This document shows positions 1 to 7,360 of a stretch of DNA of 30,675 bases, piece by piece. The DNA is from Thermoflexales bacterium (GTDB lineage Bacteria; Chloroflexota; Anaerolineae; Fen-1058), in the NCBI GenBank assembly GCA_016931085.1, contig JAFGFO010000412.1, positions 1 to 30,675 on the forward strand, given 5' to 3'. A program made the position numbers and the translations under genes. Positions within the stretch are counted from its first letter, which is position 1. Every line of letters begins with the position of its first letter. Under the pieces are notes generated by a model that did not search any database, had not been told where the DNA came from, and saw nothing but the letters and a program-made list of their open reading frames with translations.

Positions 1-3000
1 ATTCTGAGCGACAACAAGTCCGGGCCGGGCGACACGGCCGAGCGCTATCACACCACGTTTACGGACAACGCCGTGGGCTGGCGGCACGTCAGCCTGCCCT
101 GGAACGCCTTCTACCGGGGCGGCTGGCAGCCGGACGGCGCGCCTGACGATGGCCTGAGCCTGACCGAGATGTGGGCCTATGCCATCGCCTTCCCCGATGG
201 CGCCAGCGGCACGATCTATATCGACGACGTGGCGCTCATGGGGGCTGGCCAGGTCGAGTTGAAGGCCGGGTTCGACAGCCAGCAGTACACGGTGAACGAG
301 GGCGAGCCGGCCACGCTGGCCGTCCAGCTCAACATGACGGCCACTTATCCCGTCACTGTGAGCTACGCCGTCACGAGCGGCACGGCCTTGGCCGGCCAGG
401 ACTTGACTGCCACGACGGGCCTGCTCGTCTTCCCGGCCGGCACGCTCTCGCGGACGATCGTGGTGCAGACCATCGACGACGACGAAATCGAGGACGACGA
501 GACCTTCGTGGTCAATCTATCGAACCCTGTCAGCGTCACGCTGGGCGCCAGGAGCCAGGCGACTGTGGTGATCAGGGCCAACGACCGCCCGGTCCAGCCG
601 TGCGGCGGCAAGGCGCTGATGGTGGACGACTTTGAGGACGGCCAACTGCCGCGCGGCCAAGACGCCAACGGCCTCGATATCGGCTACGTTGTCTTTGGCA
701 ATTTCCCGGCGGCCACGGTCGCCATCACGACGGCGCAGGTGGCTGTGGACGATTCCCTCGCGATACCTGGCCAACTCAAGCCTAACACGCTCCTGAAAGC
801 GGACTATAACGTGGTCGGCTGGGGCGGCTTTACGCACGCCTTTGCCAACGACGCGCTCGACACCTGGGTCAGCCAGGACTGGAGCATGTACGAGGGCTTG
901 AGCTTTTGGTTCTATGGCAGCAACAGCGGCGCCCAGATCCAGGTGGAAATCTTTGACAATCGCAGCCCCGGCTCCACCGCAGACGATGCCGAGCGTTGGT
1001 ACTATCGCTTTGCCGATAACTTTATCGGCTGGCGTTTCTTGGGCATCCCGTTTGCCGACTTTGCGCGCCGTACCGACTGGCAGCCAGCCGGCGCGCCGGC
1101 CGACGGCGTGCTGAACCTGACGGCAGTGTGGGGTTATGCTTTTAGCTTCCCGGCCGACGTGGGTGCCCGCACAAATTACGTGGACGACGTCAAGGTCGGC
1201 CCCATCGTCCGGCAGACTATCGTGGACGACTTTGAAAGCGGCCTGCCTTACGGGCGCGATGCCGACAACATGGAGCTTGGCTTCTTCACCTGGGGCGATC
1301 CTGGCTCGACGGTCACCTTCACGACCGCCTCTGTGACGCCGACCGGGCCGTTGGCCCTGCCCTGCCAGGCCGCGCCGAACACCGTCTTCCAGTTGGACAG
1401 CACGGTCGCGAGCTGGGGTGGCCTTACGCACCACCTCGAGAACGCCGCCGTGGACGCCTGGGCGCCTCAGGACTGGAGCACGTACGAGGGGATCGCCTTC
1501 TGGCTGTACGGGACGAACAGCGGCGTCAGCCTGTTCTTTGAAGTCCAGGACAATCGCAATCCCAATTCCACCAAGGACGACACCGAGATCTGGACTTTCC
1601 CCTTCCCCGACGACTTTAGTGGTTGGCGCTACGTCGAGATCCCGTTCAACAAGTTCACCCGCAAAGAGATCGGCAACGGCGCCCCTAACGACGGCTTTGG
1701 CCGCACCGAGGTGCACGGCTGGGCGTTTGGAACGCTGGCCACCGGCGGAGCGCAGAGGCGTTACCTGGACGACGTGACGCTTTATGGCTACAAGGTGGTG
1801 GATGTGCCGCTGGCGGTGAGCTTTGCCGCGATCGAGCACACGGTGGGCGAGGGCGGCACGGCCGCTATCACGGTCACGCTCAACAAAGCGCCCACCCAGA
1901 CCGTCACCGTGGATTACGCCACGAAGGACAGCCGGGCGACGCCTGGCCGGGACTATACCCCCGTGGCAGGCCGGCTGACGTTTGACGCCGGCGTGACCGA
2001 GCAGACCTTCTCTGTGACCACCCTCGAGGATAGCAAGGCCGAGGGGGACGAAAGGATCGCGCTGCTCCTGTCCAACCCGGTGGGCGCCGTGCTGGGCGCG
2101 CGGCTCAGGGCGGCCCTGACCATCCGGGATAACGACACGCCCGACCCGGCTATGCTGTTCGACGTCGAACAAGCCGGGGCGATGGCAGCCGATGGCCTGG
2201 TCACGCTCAACTTGGACGAGCTGCGGGCCGGCACGCCGATGGCCTTGCCAGGCCAGGGCGCTTACGAAAACGTGCTCAAGGCGAGCTACACAGGGCCGGG
2301 CCAGTTCGGCCGCACATTTGGCGCGCCGCAGGACTGGAGCGGCTACCAGGGCCTCAGCTTCTGGTACTATGGCTCGCGCAGCGGCAACACGGTCACGCTA
2401 GAAGTGGCGGATAACAAAACGAGCACCACGGCCGCTGTGGCCCCGCAGGACTGGCAGATCGTCTGGAGCGACGAGTTCGACGACCCGGCCGGCACGCCGC
2501 CCAACCCGGCCAACTGGACGCACGAAATCGGCGATGGTTTCCTGAACGAGGCCGCTTTCAACGGCTGGGGCAACGGCGAGTTCGAATACTATACCACCAG
2601 CACCGACAACGCCGCGACGGACGGCCAGGGCAGCCTGGTGATCACGGCCAAGCCGACGAACCCGGCCACGAACGACCTGGCCTGCTGGTACGGTATGTGC
2701 GATTACACCTCGGCTCGCCTGATCTCGGCTGGCAAGGCGGAATTCGCCTACGGCCGGGTGGAGGCTCGCCTCAAGCTGCCCTTTGGCCAGGGGCTGTGGC
2801 CAGCCTTCTGGATGCTGGGCAACGACATCGGCCAGGTCGGCTGGCCGCAGTCCGGCGAGATCGACGTCATGGAAAACATCGGCCGCGAGCCAACCATCGC
2901 GCACGGCACGATCCACGGGCCGGGCTACTCGGGCGGCAACGGCATCGGCGGCGGCTATACCCTGCCGGCCGGCACCGTCTCGAGCGACTTTCACACCTAC

Positions 3001-3864
3001 GCGGTCGATTGGACGCCCACCCACATCACCTGGACGGTGGACGGCAACACTTACTTTGTGGTCACGTCCACCCATCCCAGGATCTCTGACTGGGTCTTTG
3101 ACCATCCCTTCTACATCATCATGAACGTCGCGGTGGGCGGCACCTGGCCAGGTTCGCCCGATGCGAGCACGACTTTCCCACAGACGATGATGGTCGATTA
3201 CGTGCGCGTCTCCCAGGCCGTGGATACGGCCGAGGTGTTCGAGGCGAGCTTTACCGACGACTTTGAAGGCTGGCAGCAGGTCTTTATCCCCTTCTCCCAG
3301 TTCGCGCGGAGCGCCAACCAGGCCGCCGGCGCGCCCGACGATGGCCTTGGCCTGGACGAGGTCTGGGGCTTGCACTTCAAGGTCGGCAGCAGCGGCACGT
3401 TCTGGATGGACCAGGTCAAGCTGTCCAACGCCGCGCCCAGCCTGACGCTCGTGAAGGACGTGACGCCCACTTTGGACGTGGCGCCGGGCGGCCTCGTCAC
3501 CTACACTATCACCATCAGCAATGGCGGCGACAGCCCGGCCATCGGCGTGGTGATGAGCGACACGCTGCCGGCCCAGCTCACGTTCGACGCCTGGGTGCAG
3601 CAGGGTTCGGCGCTGCTGCCAGGCCCGTCTGGCAACACGATCGCGTGGGGGCCGTGGCCTGTGCCCGCTGGGCAGAGTTACACGCTTCGCTTTACCGCTG
3701 TTGTGACGGACGATGCCGGTTACTACCGGACCGCCGTCACCAACACGGCCCGCTTTGCCTCCACGAACGCCGGCAGCGGGGCCGACGACGCGGTCTTTAG
3801 CATCGGCGAGCCTCCCGCCAGGCGCTACGATATCTTCCTGCCGCTCGTGATGAAAAACTTCTAG
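1..3864 (+). CDS. Secreted multidomain GH16 beta-glucanase (laminarinase type), 5' end outside window
   Basis: The reading frame is open from base 1, so the N-terminus and any signal peptide lie upstream; the GTG at 73 is internal. Order of modules by base position: end of a CBM11/CIA30-like beta-sandwich (1-237), Calx-beta (about 268-591), CBM-like module (618-1203), CBM-like module (1216-1790), Calx-beta (about 1816-2145), left half of a fourth CBM-like module (2152-2440), GH16 catalytic domain (about 2443-3213), right half of that module (3220-3429), DUF11-type module (3430-3795), and a terminal tail YDIFLPLVMKNF. The GH16 catalytic signature E-I-D-V-M-E is at 2857-2874, with nucleophile and acid/base at its two glutamates by family knowledge. 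It should hydrolyse beta-1,3- or mixed-linkage glucan outside the cell; laminarin is inferred from motif and neighbours. The modules suggest substrate binding and display at the cell surface. Confidence 0.9.
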   Translation: MLSDNKSGPGDTAERYHTTFTDNAVGWRHVSLPWNAFYRGGWQPDGAPDDGLSLTEMWAYAIAFPDGASGTIYIDDVALMGAGQVELKAGFDSQQYTVNEGEPATLAVQLNMTATYPVTVSYAVTSGTALAGQDLTATTGLLVFPAGTLSRTIVVQTIDDDEIEDDETFVVNLSNPVSVTLGARSQATVVIRANDRPVQPCGGKALMVDDFEDGQLPRGQDANGLDIGYVVFGNFPAATVAITTAQVAVDDSLAIPGQLKPNTLLKADYNVVGWGGFTHAFANDALDTWVSQDWSMYEGLSFWFYGSNSGAQIQVEIFDNRSPGSTADDAERWYYRFADNFIGWRFLGIPFADFARRTDWQPAGAPADGVLNLTAVWGYAFSFPADVGARTNYVDDVKVGPIVRQTIVDDFESGLPYGRDADNMELGFFTWGDPGSTVTFTTASVTPTGPLALPCQAAPNTVFQLDSTVASWGGLTHHLENAAVDAWAPQDWSTYEGIAFWLYGTNSGVSLFFEVQDNRNPNSTKDDTEIWTFPFPDDFSGWRYVEIPFNKFTRKEIGNGAPNDGFGRTEVHGWAFGTLATGGAQRRYLDDVTLYGYKVVDVPLAVSFAAIEHTVGEGGTAAITVTLNKAPTQTVTVDYATKDSRATPGRDYTPVAGRLTFDAGVTEQTFSVTTLEDSKAEGDERIALLLSNPVGAVLGARLRAALTIRDNDTPDPAMLFDVEQAGAMAADGLVTLNLDELRAGTPMALPGQGAYENVLKASYTGPGQFGRTFGAPQDWSGYQGLSFWYYGSRSGNTVTLEVADNKTSTTAAVAPQDWQIVWSDEFDDPAGTPPNPANWTHEIGDGFLNEAAFNGWGNGEFEYYTTSTDNAATDGQGSLVITAKPTNPATNDLACWYGMCDYTSARLISAGKAEFAYGRVEARLKLPFGQGLWPAFWMLGNDIGQVGWPQSGEIDVMENIGREPTIAHGTIHGPGYSGGNGIGGGYTLPAGTVSSDFHTYAVDWTPTHITWTVDGNTYFVVTSTHPRISDWVFDHPFYIIMNVAVGGTWPGSPDASTTFPQTMMVDYVRVSQAVDTAEVFEASFTDDFEGWQQVFIPFSQFARSANQAAGAPDDGLGLDEVWGLHFKVGSSGTFWMDQVKLSNAAPSLTLVKDVTPTLDVAPGGLVTYTITISNGGDSPAIGVVMSDTLPAQLTFDAWVQQGSALLPGPSGNTIAWGPWPVPAGQSYTLRFTAVVTDDAGYYRTAVTNTARFASTNAGSGADDAVFSIGEPPARRYDIFLPLVMKNF

Positions 3865-3876
3865 TCATCCAATTCT

Positions 3877-3908
3877 GCTCGGCCTGGATCGCCAGATCCA
3901 GGCCGGGC
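3877..3908 (+). terminator. Hairpin after the GH16 gene
   Basis: A perfect 11-bp stem (CGGCCTGGATC at 3880-3890 with its complement at 3895-3905, loop GCCA), extended to 14 bp by a GU and two GC pairs, starts 13 bases after the stop codon. It has no T-run behind it, so a Rho-independent terminator is only partly supported; mRNA 3'-end protection is the alternative. Confidence 0.55.
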
Positions 3909-3921
3909 GAGGATCTGTTCC

Positions 3922-3983
3922 GAGACCAGCCCCTAAAGGTCTTGGGCTATAAGAATAGCCTTAAACCTTTAGGGTCTGGTCTC
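3922..3983. repeat. Long imperfect palindrome (dispersed-element candidate)
   Basis: Arms of 19 bases at 3922-3940 (GAGACCAGCCCCTAAAGGT) and 3965-3983 are complementary with one mismatch. Inside, GGCTA/TAGCC forms a second stem around the loop TAAGAA (3945-3960). The core GGGCTAT-N4-ATAGCCTT (3944-3962) recurs at 26209-26227. The element lies between the GH16 terminator hairpin and the promoter at 4008. Confidence 0.8.
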
Positions 3984-4007
3984 AAACACCCGCGCGCGTT
4001 TTCACTC

Positions 4008-4036
4008 TTGGCATTTTGGCGTTTTTGCGTTACAAT
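4008..4036 (+). promoter_or_regulatory. Sigma70-type promoter for the phosphorylase genes
   Basis: TTGGCA (4008-4013), 17-base spacer, TACAAT (4031-4036). Each box differs from consensus at one position and the spacing is ideal. Transcription would start near 4043, giving a short leader that carries AGGAG (4050-4054) just before the ATG at 4059. The same transcript could continue through GH94, GH3 and GH1, as no other strong promoter is visible between them. Confidence 0.75.
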
Positions 4037-4058
4037 CATGCAGATGTCTAGGAGTTCT

Positions 4059-7000
4059 ATGCCAGATTCACCCTTCGATGCAAGCGGCCGCTTTGTCATT
4101 CCAGGCTATGCGGCTGCCCGCCCCTTCGCCAGTTTTTTGCCCGGCATCGCCGGCCCCAACGGCATCCCCATGTGGGTCCTGTACGTCAACCGCGGCCAGG
4201 CCGTGGCCAGCTTTGGCATCCAAGACAAAGACAGCCCCGTGATAGAGTTCCAGCCGGCCAATAAGGCGTACATGCAGACGCCCTATACTGGCTTCCGAAC
4301 TTTTATCAAGCTGGCCCGCGGCGGCCAGCACTGCTTCTACGAGCCATTTTCTCCCTGGCAGCGTCCCGCCTCGGCGCGCCAGCACATGGCCATCGGGATG
4401 AACGAGCTCGAGCTGCAAGAGACCGACCCCGGCCGTGGCCTGCAGGTGAACGTCCTGTATTTCACGCTGCCCGGCGAAGACATCGCCGCCCTCGTGCGCA
4501 GCGTCAGGCTGAAAAACATCGCCCAGGAGCCGCTCGAGCTGGAACTGCTGGATGGCTTGCCGGCGGTGATCCCCTACGGCGTGACGAACGAACAGCTCAA
4601 GGCGATCGGCCGCACCATCGAGGCCTGGATGGAGGTCGTCAACTGGGAGAGCCACGTGCCCTTTTACCGCCTACCGACCAGGGCCGCCGACGTGGCCCAG
4701 GTTGAGGCCGTCCAGGCCGGCCACTTTGCGCTGTCCTTCACCACTTGCCAGGGCCAATCCCAATTGCTGCCCGTTTTGGTCGACCCCACCGTCGTCTTCG
4801 GGCCGAACACCGCCCTGAGCGCGCCGGACAACTTCCTCGCCCGCCCGCTGGCCGAGCTGCTGGCCAGCCGCCAGATCGCGGTCGGCCGGACGCCGTGTGG
4901 CTTTTTCGCTGCCTCCGCCAGCCTGGCTCCCTCCGAGGAGATCGCGCTGGTCACCGTCGTCGGCCACAGCGGCAGCCTTCAACACCTGGCGCGGCGTTAC
5001 GAGCGGCTGCTCAGCCCGGCCTATATCGACGCCAAGCGGCGCGAGGGGAACGAGCTGATCCGGCAACTGACGGACGTGGTGGTCACCCACACGAGCTCGC
5101 CCACCTTCGACGCCTACTGCCGCCAAACGTTTCTGGACAACGTGATGCGCGGCGGCTGGCCGCTGCTGCTGGGAGATGCGAAGCACCCGTTGGTGTATCA
5201 CGTCTACTCCCGTAAGCACGGCGACCTGGAGCGCGATTACAACAACTTTTTCCTGGCCGCCGAGTACTATTCGCAGGGCAACGGGAACTATCGCGACGTC
5301 AACCAGAACCGCCGCTGTGACGTCCTGCTCAACCCCGGCGTGGGAGACTATAACGTGCGGGCCTTTGTCAGCCTGCTGCAGGCCGACGGCTATAACCCAC
5401 TGGTGGTGCTCGGCAGCCAGTTGACGCTGCCGGCCGAGGCGCGCGCCGCCGTGCTGGCGCAGGTGGCACAGCCCGAACATCTGGAACCCGCCCTTTCCCA
5501 CCCGTTTACGCCCGGCAGCCTGCTCAAGTACATCGACGATCGCCAGCTCGCGCTGCGCGTGTCGAGGGACGAATTCCTGCGACTCGCGCTCAAGGACGCC
5601 GAGCAGCACTTTGAAGCCGAATTCGGCGAGGGCTATTGGATAGACCACTGGACGTACATTATGGACATGGTCGAGACCTTCCTGGCCGTTTACCCCGAGC
5701 GCCAGGACGAGCTGTTGTTTGGAGATCCGAGCCTGCCCTTCTTTGACAGCCCGGCCGTCGTGCGCCGGCGGAGCCACAAGTACGTTCTGGCCGGCGGCCG
5801 GGGACGCCAGGTCGACGCCGTGGTCGAGGACGAGGAAAAAGCGACCCTGATCGCCCGCCGCTCCGAGCTGCCCAAGCTGGTGCGCGTGGAGAACGGGCTG
5901 GGCGCCGTCTACCGCACCAGCCTGTTTGCCAAGCTGCTGAGCCTGGCGCTGCTCAAGTTCGCGACGATGGACCCGGCGGGGATGGGGATCGAAATGGAGG
6001 CCAACAAGCCCGGCTGGTGCGATGCCATGAACGGGCTGCCGAGCCTGTTCGGATCGTCGCTGCCCGAAAGCTACGAGCTCGTGCGGCTGCTGGCGTTTTT
6101 GCGCTCAGCCATCCAAGACAAGGTCAACTATAGACTCGATTGGCCGGTGGAGTTGTGCCGCCTGCTGCGGCGCGTCGTCGAGCAGGTGAAGGCTTACAAT
6201 CACTCGGCCGCCCCCGAGCGCGATTGGGTGTATTGGGACGCCGTGGCCAGCGCGCGCGAGGACTACCGTGACAGCATACGCCTGGGATTTGGCGGCGAAA
6301 CGCAGCCTCTCGATAGGGCCGAGCTGGCCGAATTCCTGGGCCTGGCTTTGGCCAAGGTGCAGGCGGGGCTCGAGCGGGCGGCCGGCCTGAGCGACGGCGT
6401 GCCCCCGACCTACTTTTCTTACCAGGTCGAGGATTATGAACCTGTCCTGGCTGCGGACGGAACCCCTCGGCACGACGCCCAGGGGCGGCCGCATATCCGC
6501 CCCCTGCGTTTCAAGCCGGCCGCCCTACCGCTCTACCTGGAGGGACCGGCGCGGGCGCTCAAGGTGCAGACGGACCAGGCCGCCGCGCGCCGCCTGTACG
6601 AGCAGGTCAAGGCCAGCCCGCTGTTCGACCGCAAGCTGGGCATGTACCGGCTGAACGCCTCGCTGGCCGGCCAGCCGCACGACATCGGCCGGGCGCGCGC
6701 CTTTACGCCCGGTTGGCTGGAAAACGAATCGATCTGGCTGCACATGGAGTACAAGTACATGCTGGCCGTGCTCCAGGCCGGGCTGTACGACGAGTTCTTC
6801 CAGGATTTCAAAACGGCCCTGATCCCCTTCCAGGACCCGGCCGTCTACGGGCGCAGCCCGCTGGAGAACTCGTCCTTCCTCGTCAGCAGCGCCCATCCGG
6901 ACGAGTCGCTCCACGGGGCCGGCTTTGTCGCGCGCCTCAGCGGCTCCACGGCCGAGTTCCTGAGCATGTGGACGACCATGATGGCCGGCCCCAAGCCCTT

Positions 7001-7310
7001 CCGGGTGCAGGACGGGCAATTGTGCCTGGCGCTCAAGCCCGCCCTGCCGGCATGGCTGTTTGACGCGGAGGGGACGATCGCTTTCCGTTTCCTGGGAAGC
7101 TGCACCGTCAGCTATCATAACCCGGACAGGCTGGACACGTTCAGGAAGGGTGTCCGCCTGGGCAAGTTGACCCTCCACACCAGGGCCGGCCAGACCGTCG
7201 AGTATGCCGGCGGCCTGATCCGGGCGCCGCACGCCGCCATGGTGCGCCAGGGCGAGGTAGATACGATCCATGTCAGCGTAGAATGCGGCACGTTGGGATC
7301 TTGGACCTGA
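4059..7310 (+). CDS. Large inverting beta-glucan/oligoglucan phosphorylase (GH94/GH149/GH161 superfamily)
   Basis: The predicted 1083-aa protein has no signal peptide and should act in the cytoplasm, splitting a beta-glucan oligomer with phosphate to give glucose-1-phosphate. It begins with a conserved block containing SFLPGIAGPNGIPMW and YVNRGQ (N-terminal beta-sandwich) and ends in an (alpha/alpha)6-barrel. Asp529 in YWIDHWTY is the candidate general acid. ENESIWLHM (from residue 888) and LSGSTAE (960-966) occupy the places of the phosphate-site motifs ENGAxFxH and TGSASW of ordinary GH94 enzymes. The length of nearly 1100 residues fits GH149/GH161 beta-1,3-glucan phosphorylases or the SOGP branch rather than cellobiose phosphorylase (about 800). 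Beta-1,3 specificity is inferred from the GH16 neighbour. Start 4059 was chosen because AGGAG at 4050-4054 precedes it; the frame is open back to 3942, but that start would lie upstream of the promoter. Confidence 0.85.
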   Translation: MPDSPFDASGRFVIPGYAAARPFASFLPGIAGPNGIPMWVLYVNRGQAVASFGIQDKDSPVIEFQPANKAYMQTPYTGFRTFIKLARGGQHCFYEPFSPWQRPASARQHMAIGMNELELQETDPGRGLQVNVLYFTLPGEDIAALVRSVRLKNIAQEPLELELLDGLPAVIPYGVTNEQLKAIGRTIEAWMEVVNWESHVPFYRLPTRAADVAQVEAVQAGHFALSFTTCQGQSQLLPVLVDPTVVFGPNTALSAPDNFLARPLAELLASRQIAVGRTPCGFFAASASLAPSEEIALVTVVGHSGSLQHLARRYERLLSPAYIDAKRREGNELIRQLTDVVVTHTSSPTFDAYCRQTFLDNVMRGGWPLLLGDAKHPLVYHVYSRKHGDLERDYNNFFLAAEYYSQGNGNYRDVNQNRRCDVLLNPGVGDYNVRAFVSLLQADGYNPLVVLGSQLTLPAEARAAVLAQVAQPEHLEPALSHPFTPGSLLKYIDDRQLALRVSRDEFLRLALKDAEQHFEAEFGEGYWIDHWTYIMDMVETFLAVYPERQDELLFGDPSLPFFDSPAVVRRRSHKYVLAGGRGRQVDAVVEDEEKATLIARRSELPKLVRVENGLGAVYRTSLFAKLLSLALLKFATMDPAGMGIEMEANKPGWCDAMNGLPSLFGSSLPESYELVRLLAFLRSAIQDKVNYRLDWPVELCRLLRRVVEQVKAYNHSAAPERDWVYWDAVASAREDYRDSIRLGFGGETQPLDRAELAEFLGLALAKVQAGLERAAGLSDGVPPTYFSYQVEDYEPVLAADGTPRHDAQGRPHIRPLRFKPAALPLYLEGPARALKVQTDQAAARRLYEQVKASPLFDRKLGMYRLNASLAGQPHDIGRARAFTPGWLENESIWLHMEYKYMLAVLQAGLYDEFFQDFKTALIPFQDPAVYGRSPLENSSFLVSSAHPDESLHGAGFVARLSGSTAEFLSMWTTMMAGPKPFRVQDGQLCLALKPALPAWLFDAEGTIAFRFLGSCTVSYHNPDRLDTFRKGVRLGKLTLHTRAGQTVEYAGGLIRAPHAAMVRQGEVDTIHVSVECGTLGSWT

Positions 7311-7342
7311 AACATGAAACCCTAAACCTGAAACCTGAAACC
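7306..7342 (+). repeat. Degenerate heptamer tandem repeat, unit CCTGAAA
   Basis: Five contiguous 7-bp units (CCTGAAA, CATGAAA, CCCTAAA, CCTGAAA, CCTGAAA) plus CC. The stop codon TGA of the upstream phosphorylase is inside unit 1. The tract fills the gap to the next gene's ribosome binding site. Confidence 0.8.
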
Positions 7343-7360
7343 AATTCCATGGAGCTGAGT

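Noticed and set aside
73..75. GTG at 73 as the start of the GH16 gene
   Set aside because: Upstream codons 1-72 continue the same CBM-like module (LSDNKSGPGDTAERYH matches the equivalent loop of the later modules), so the gene begins before the window.
517..2172. Long - strand open frame opposite the GH16 gene
   Set aside because: Its translation is rich in Arg, Gly and Val without recognisable domains, while the + strand frame has clear Calx-beta and CBM modules. It is a shadow frame of GC-rich coding DNA. The same holds for the frames opposite GH3 (10831-12756), DUF58 (14473-15792) and the kinase (19099-20136).
4059..7310. Assignment as 1,2-beta-oligoglucan phosphorylase (SOGP)
   Set aside because: Length fits, but the N-terminal blocks I remember for SOGP do not match, and the GH16 neighbour points to beta-1,3-glucan. 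Kept open rather than called.
7283..7360. Longer start for the GH94 gene at ATG 7283 (or ATG 7349)
   Set aside because: The extra residues are encoded largely by the heptamer repeat, 7283 overlaps the upstream gene, and neither has a Shine-Dalgarno; GTG 7361 follows GGAG at six bases.
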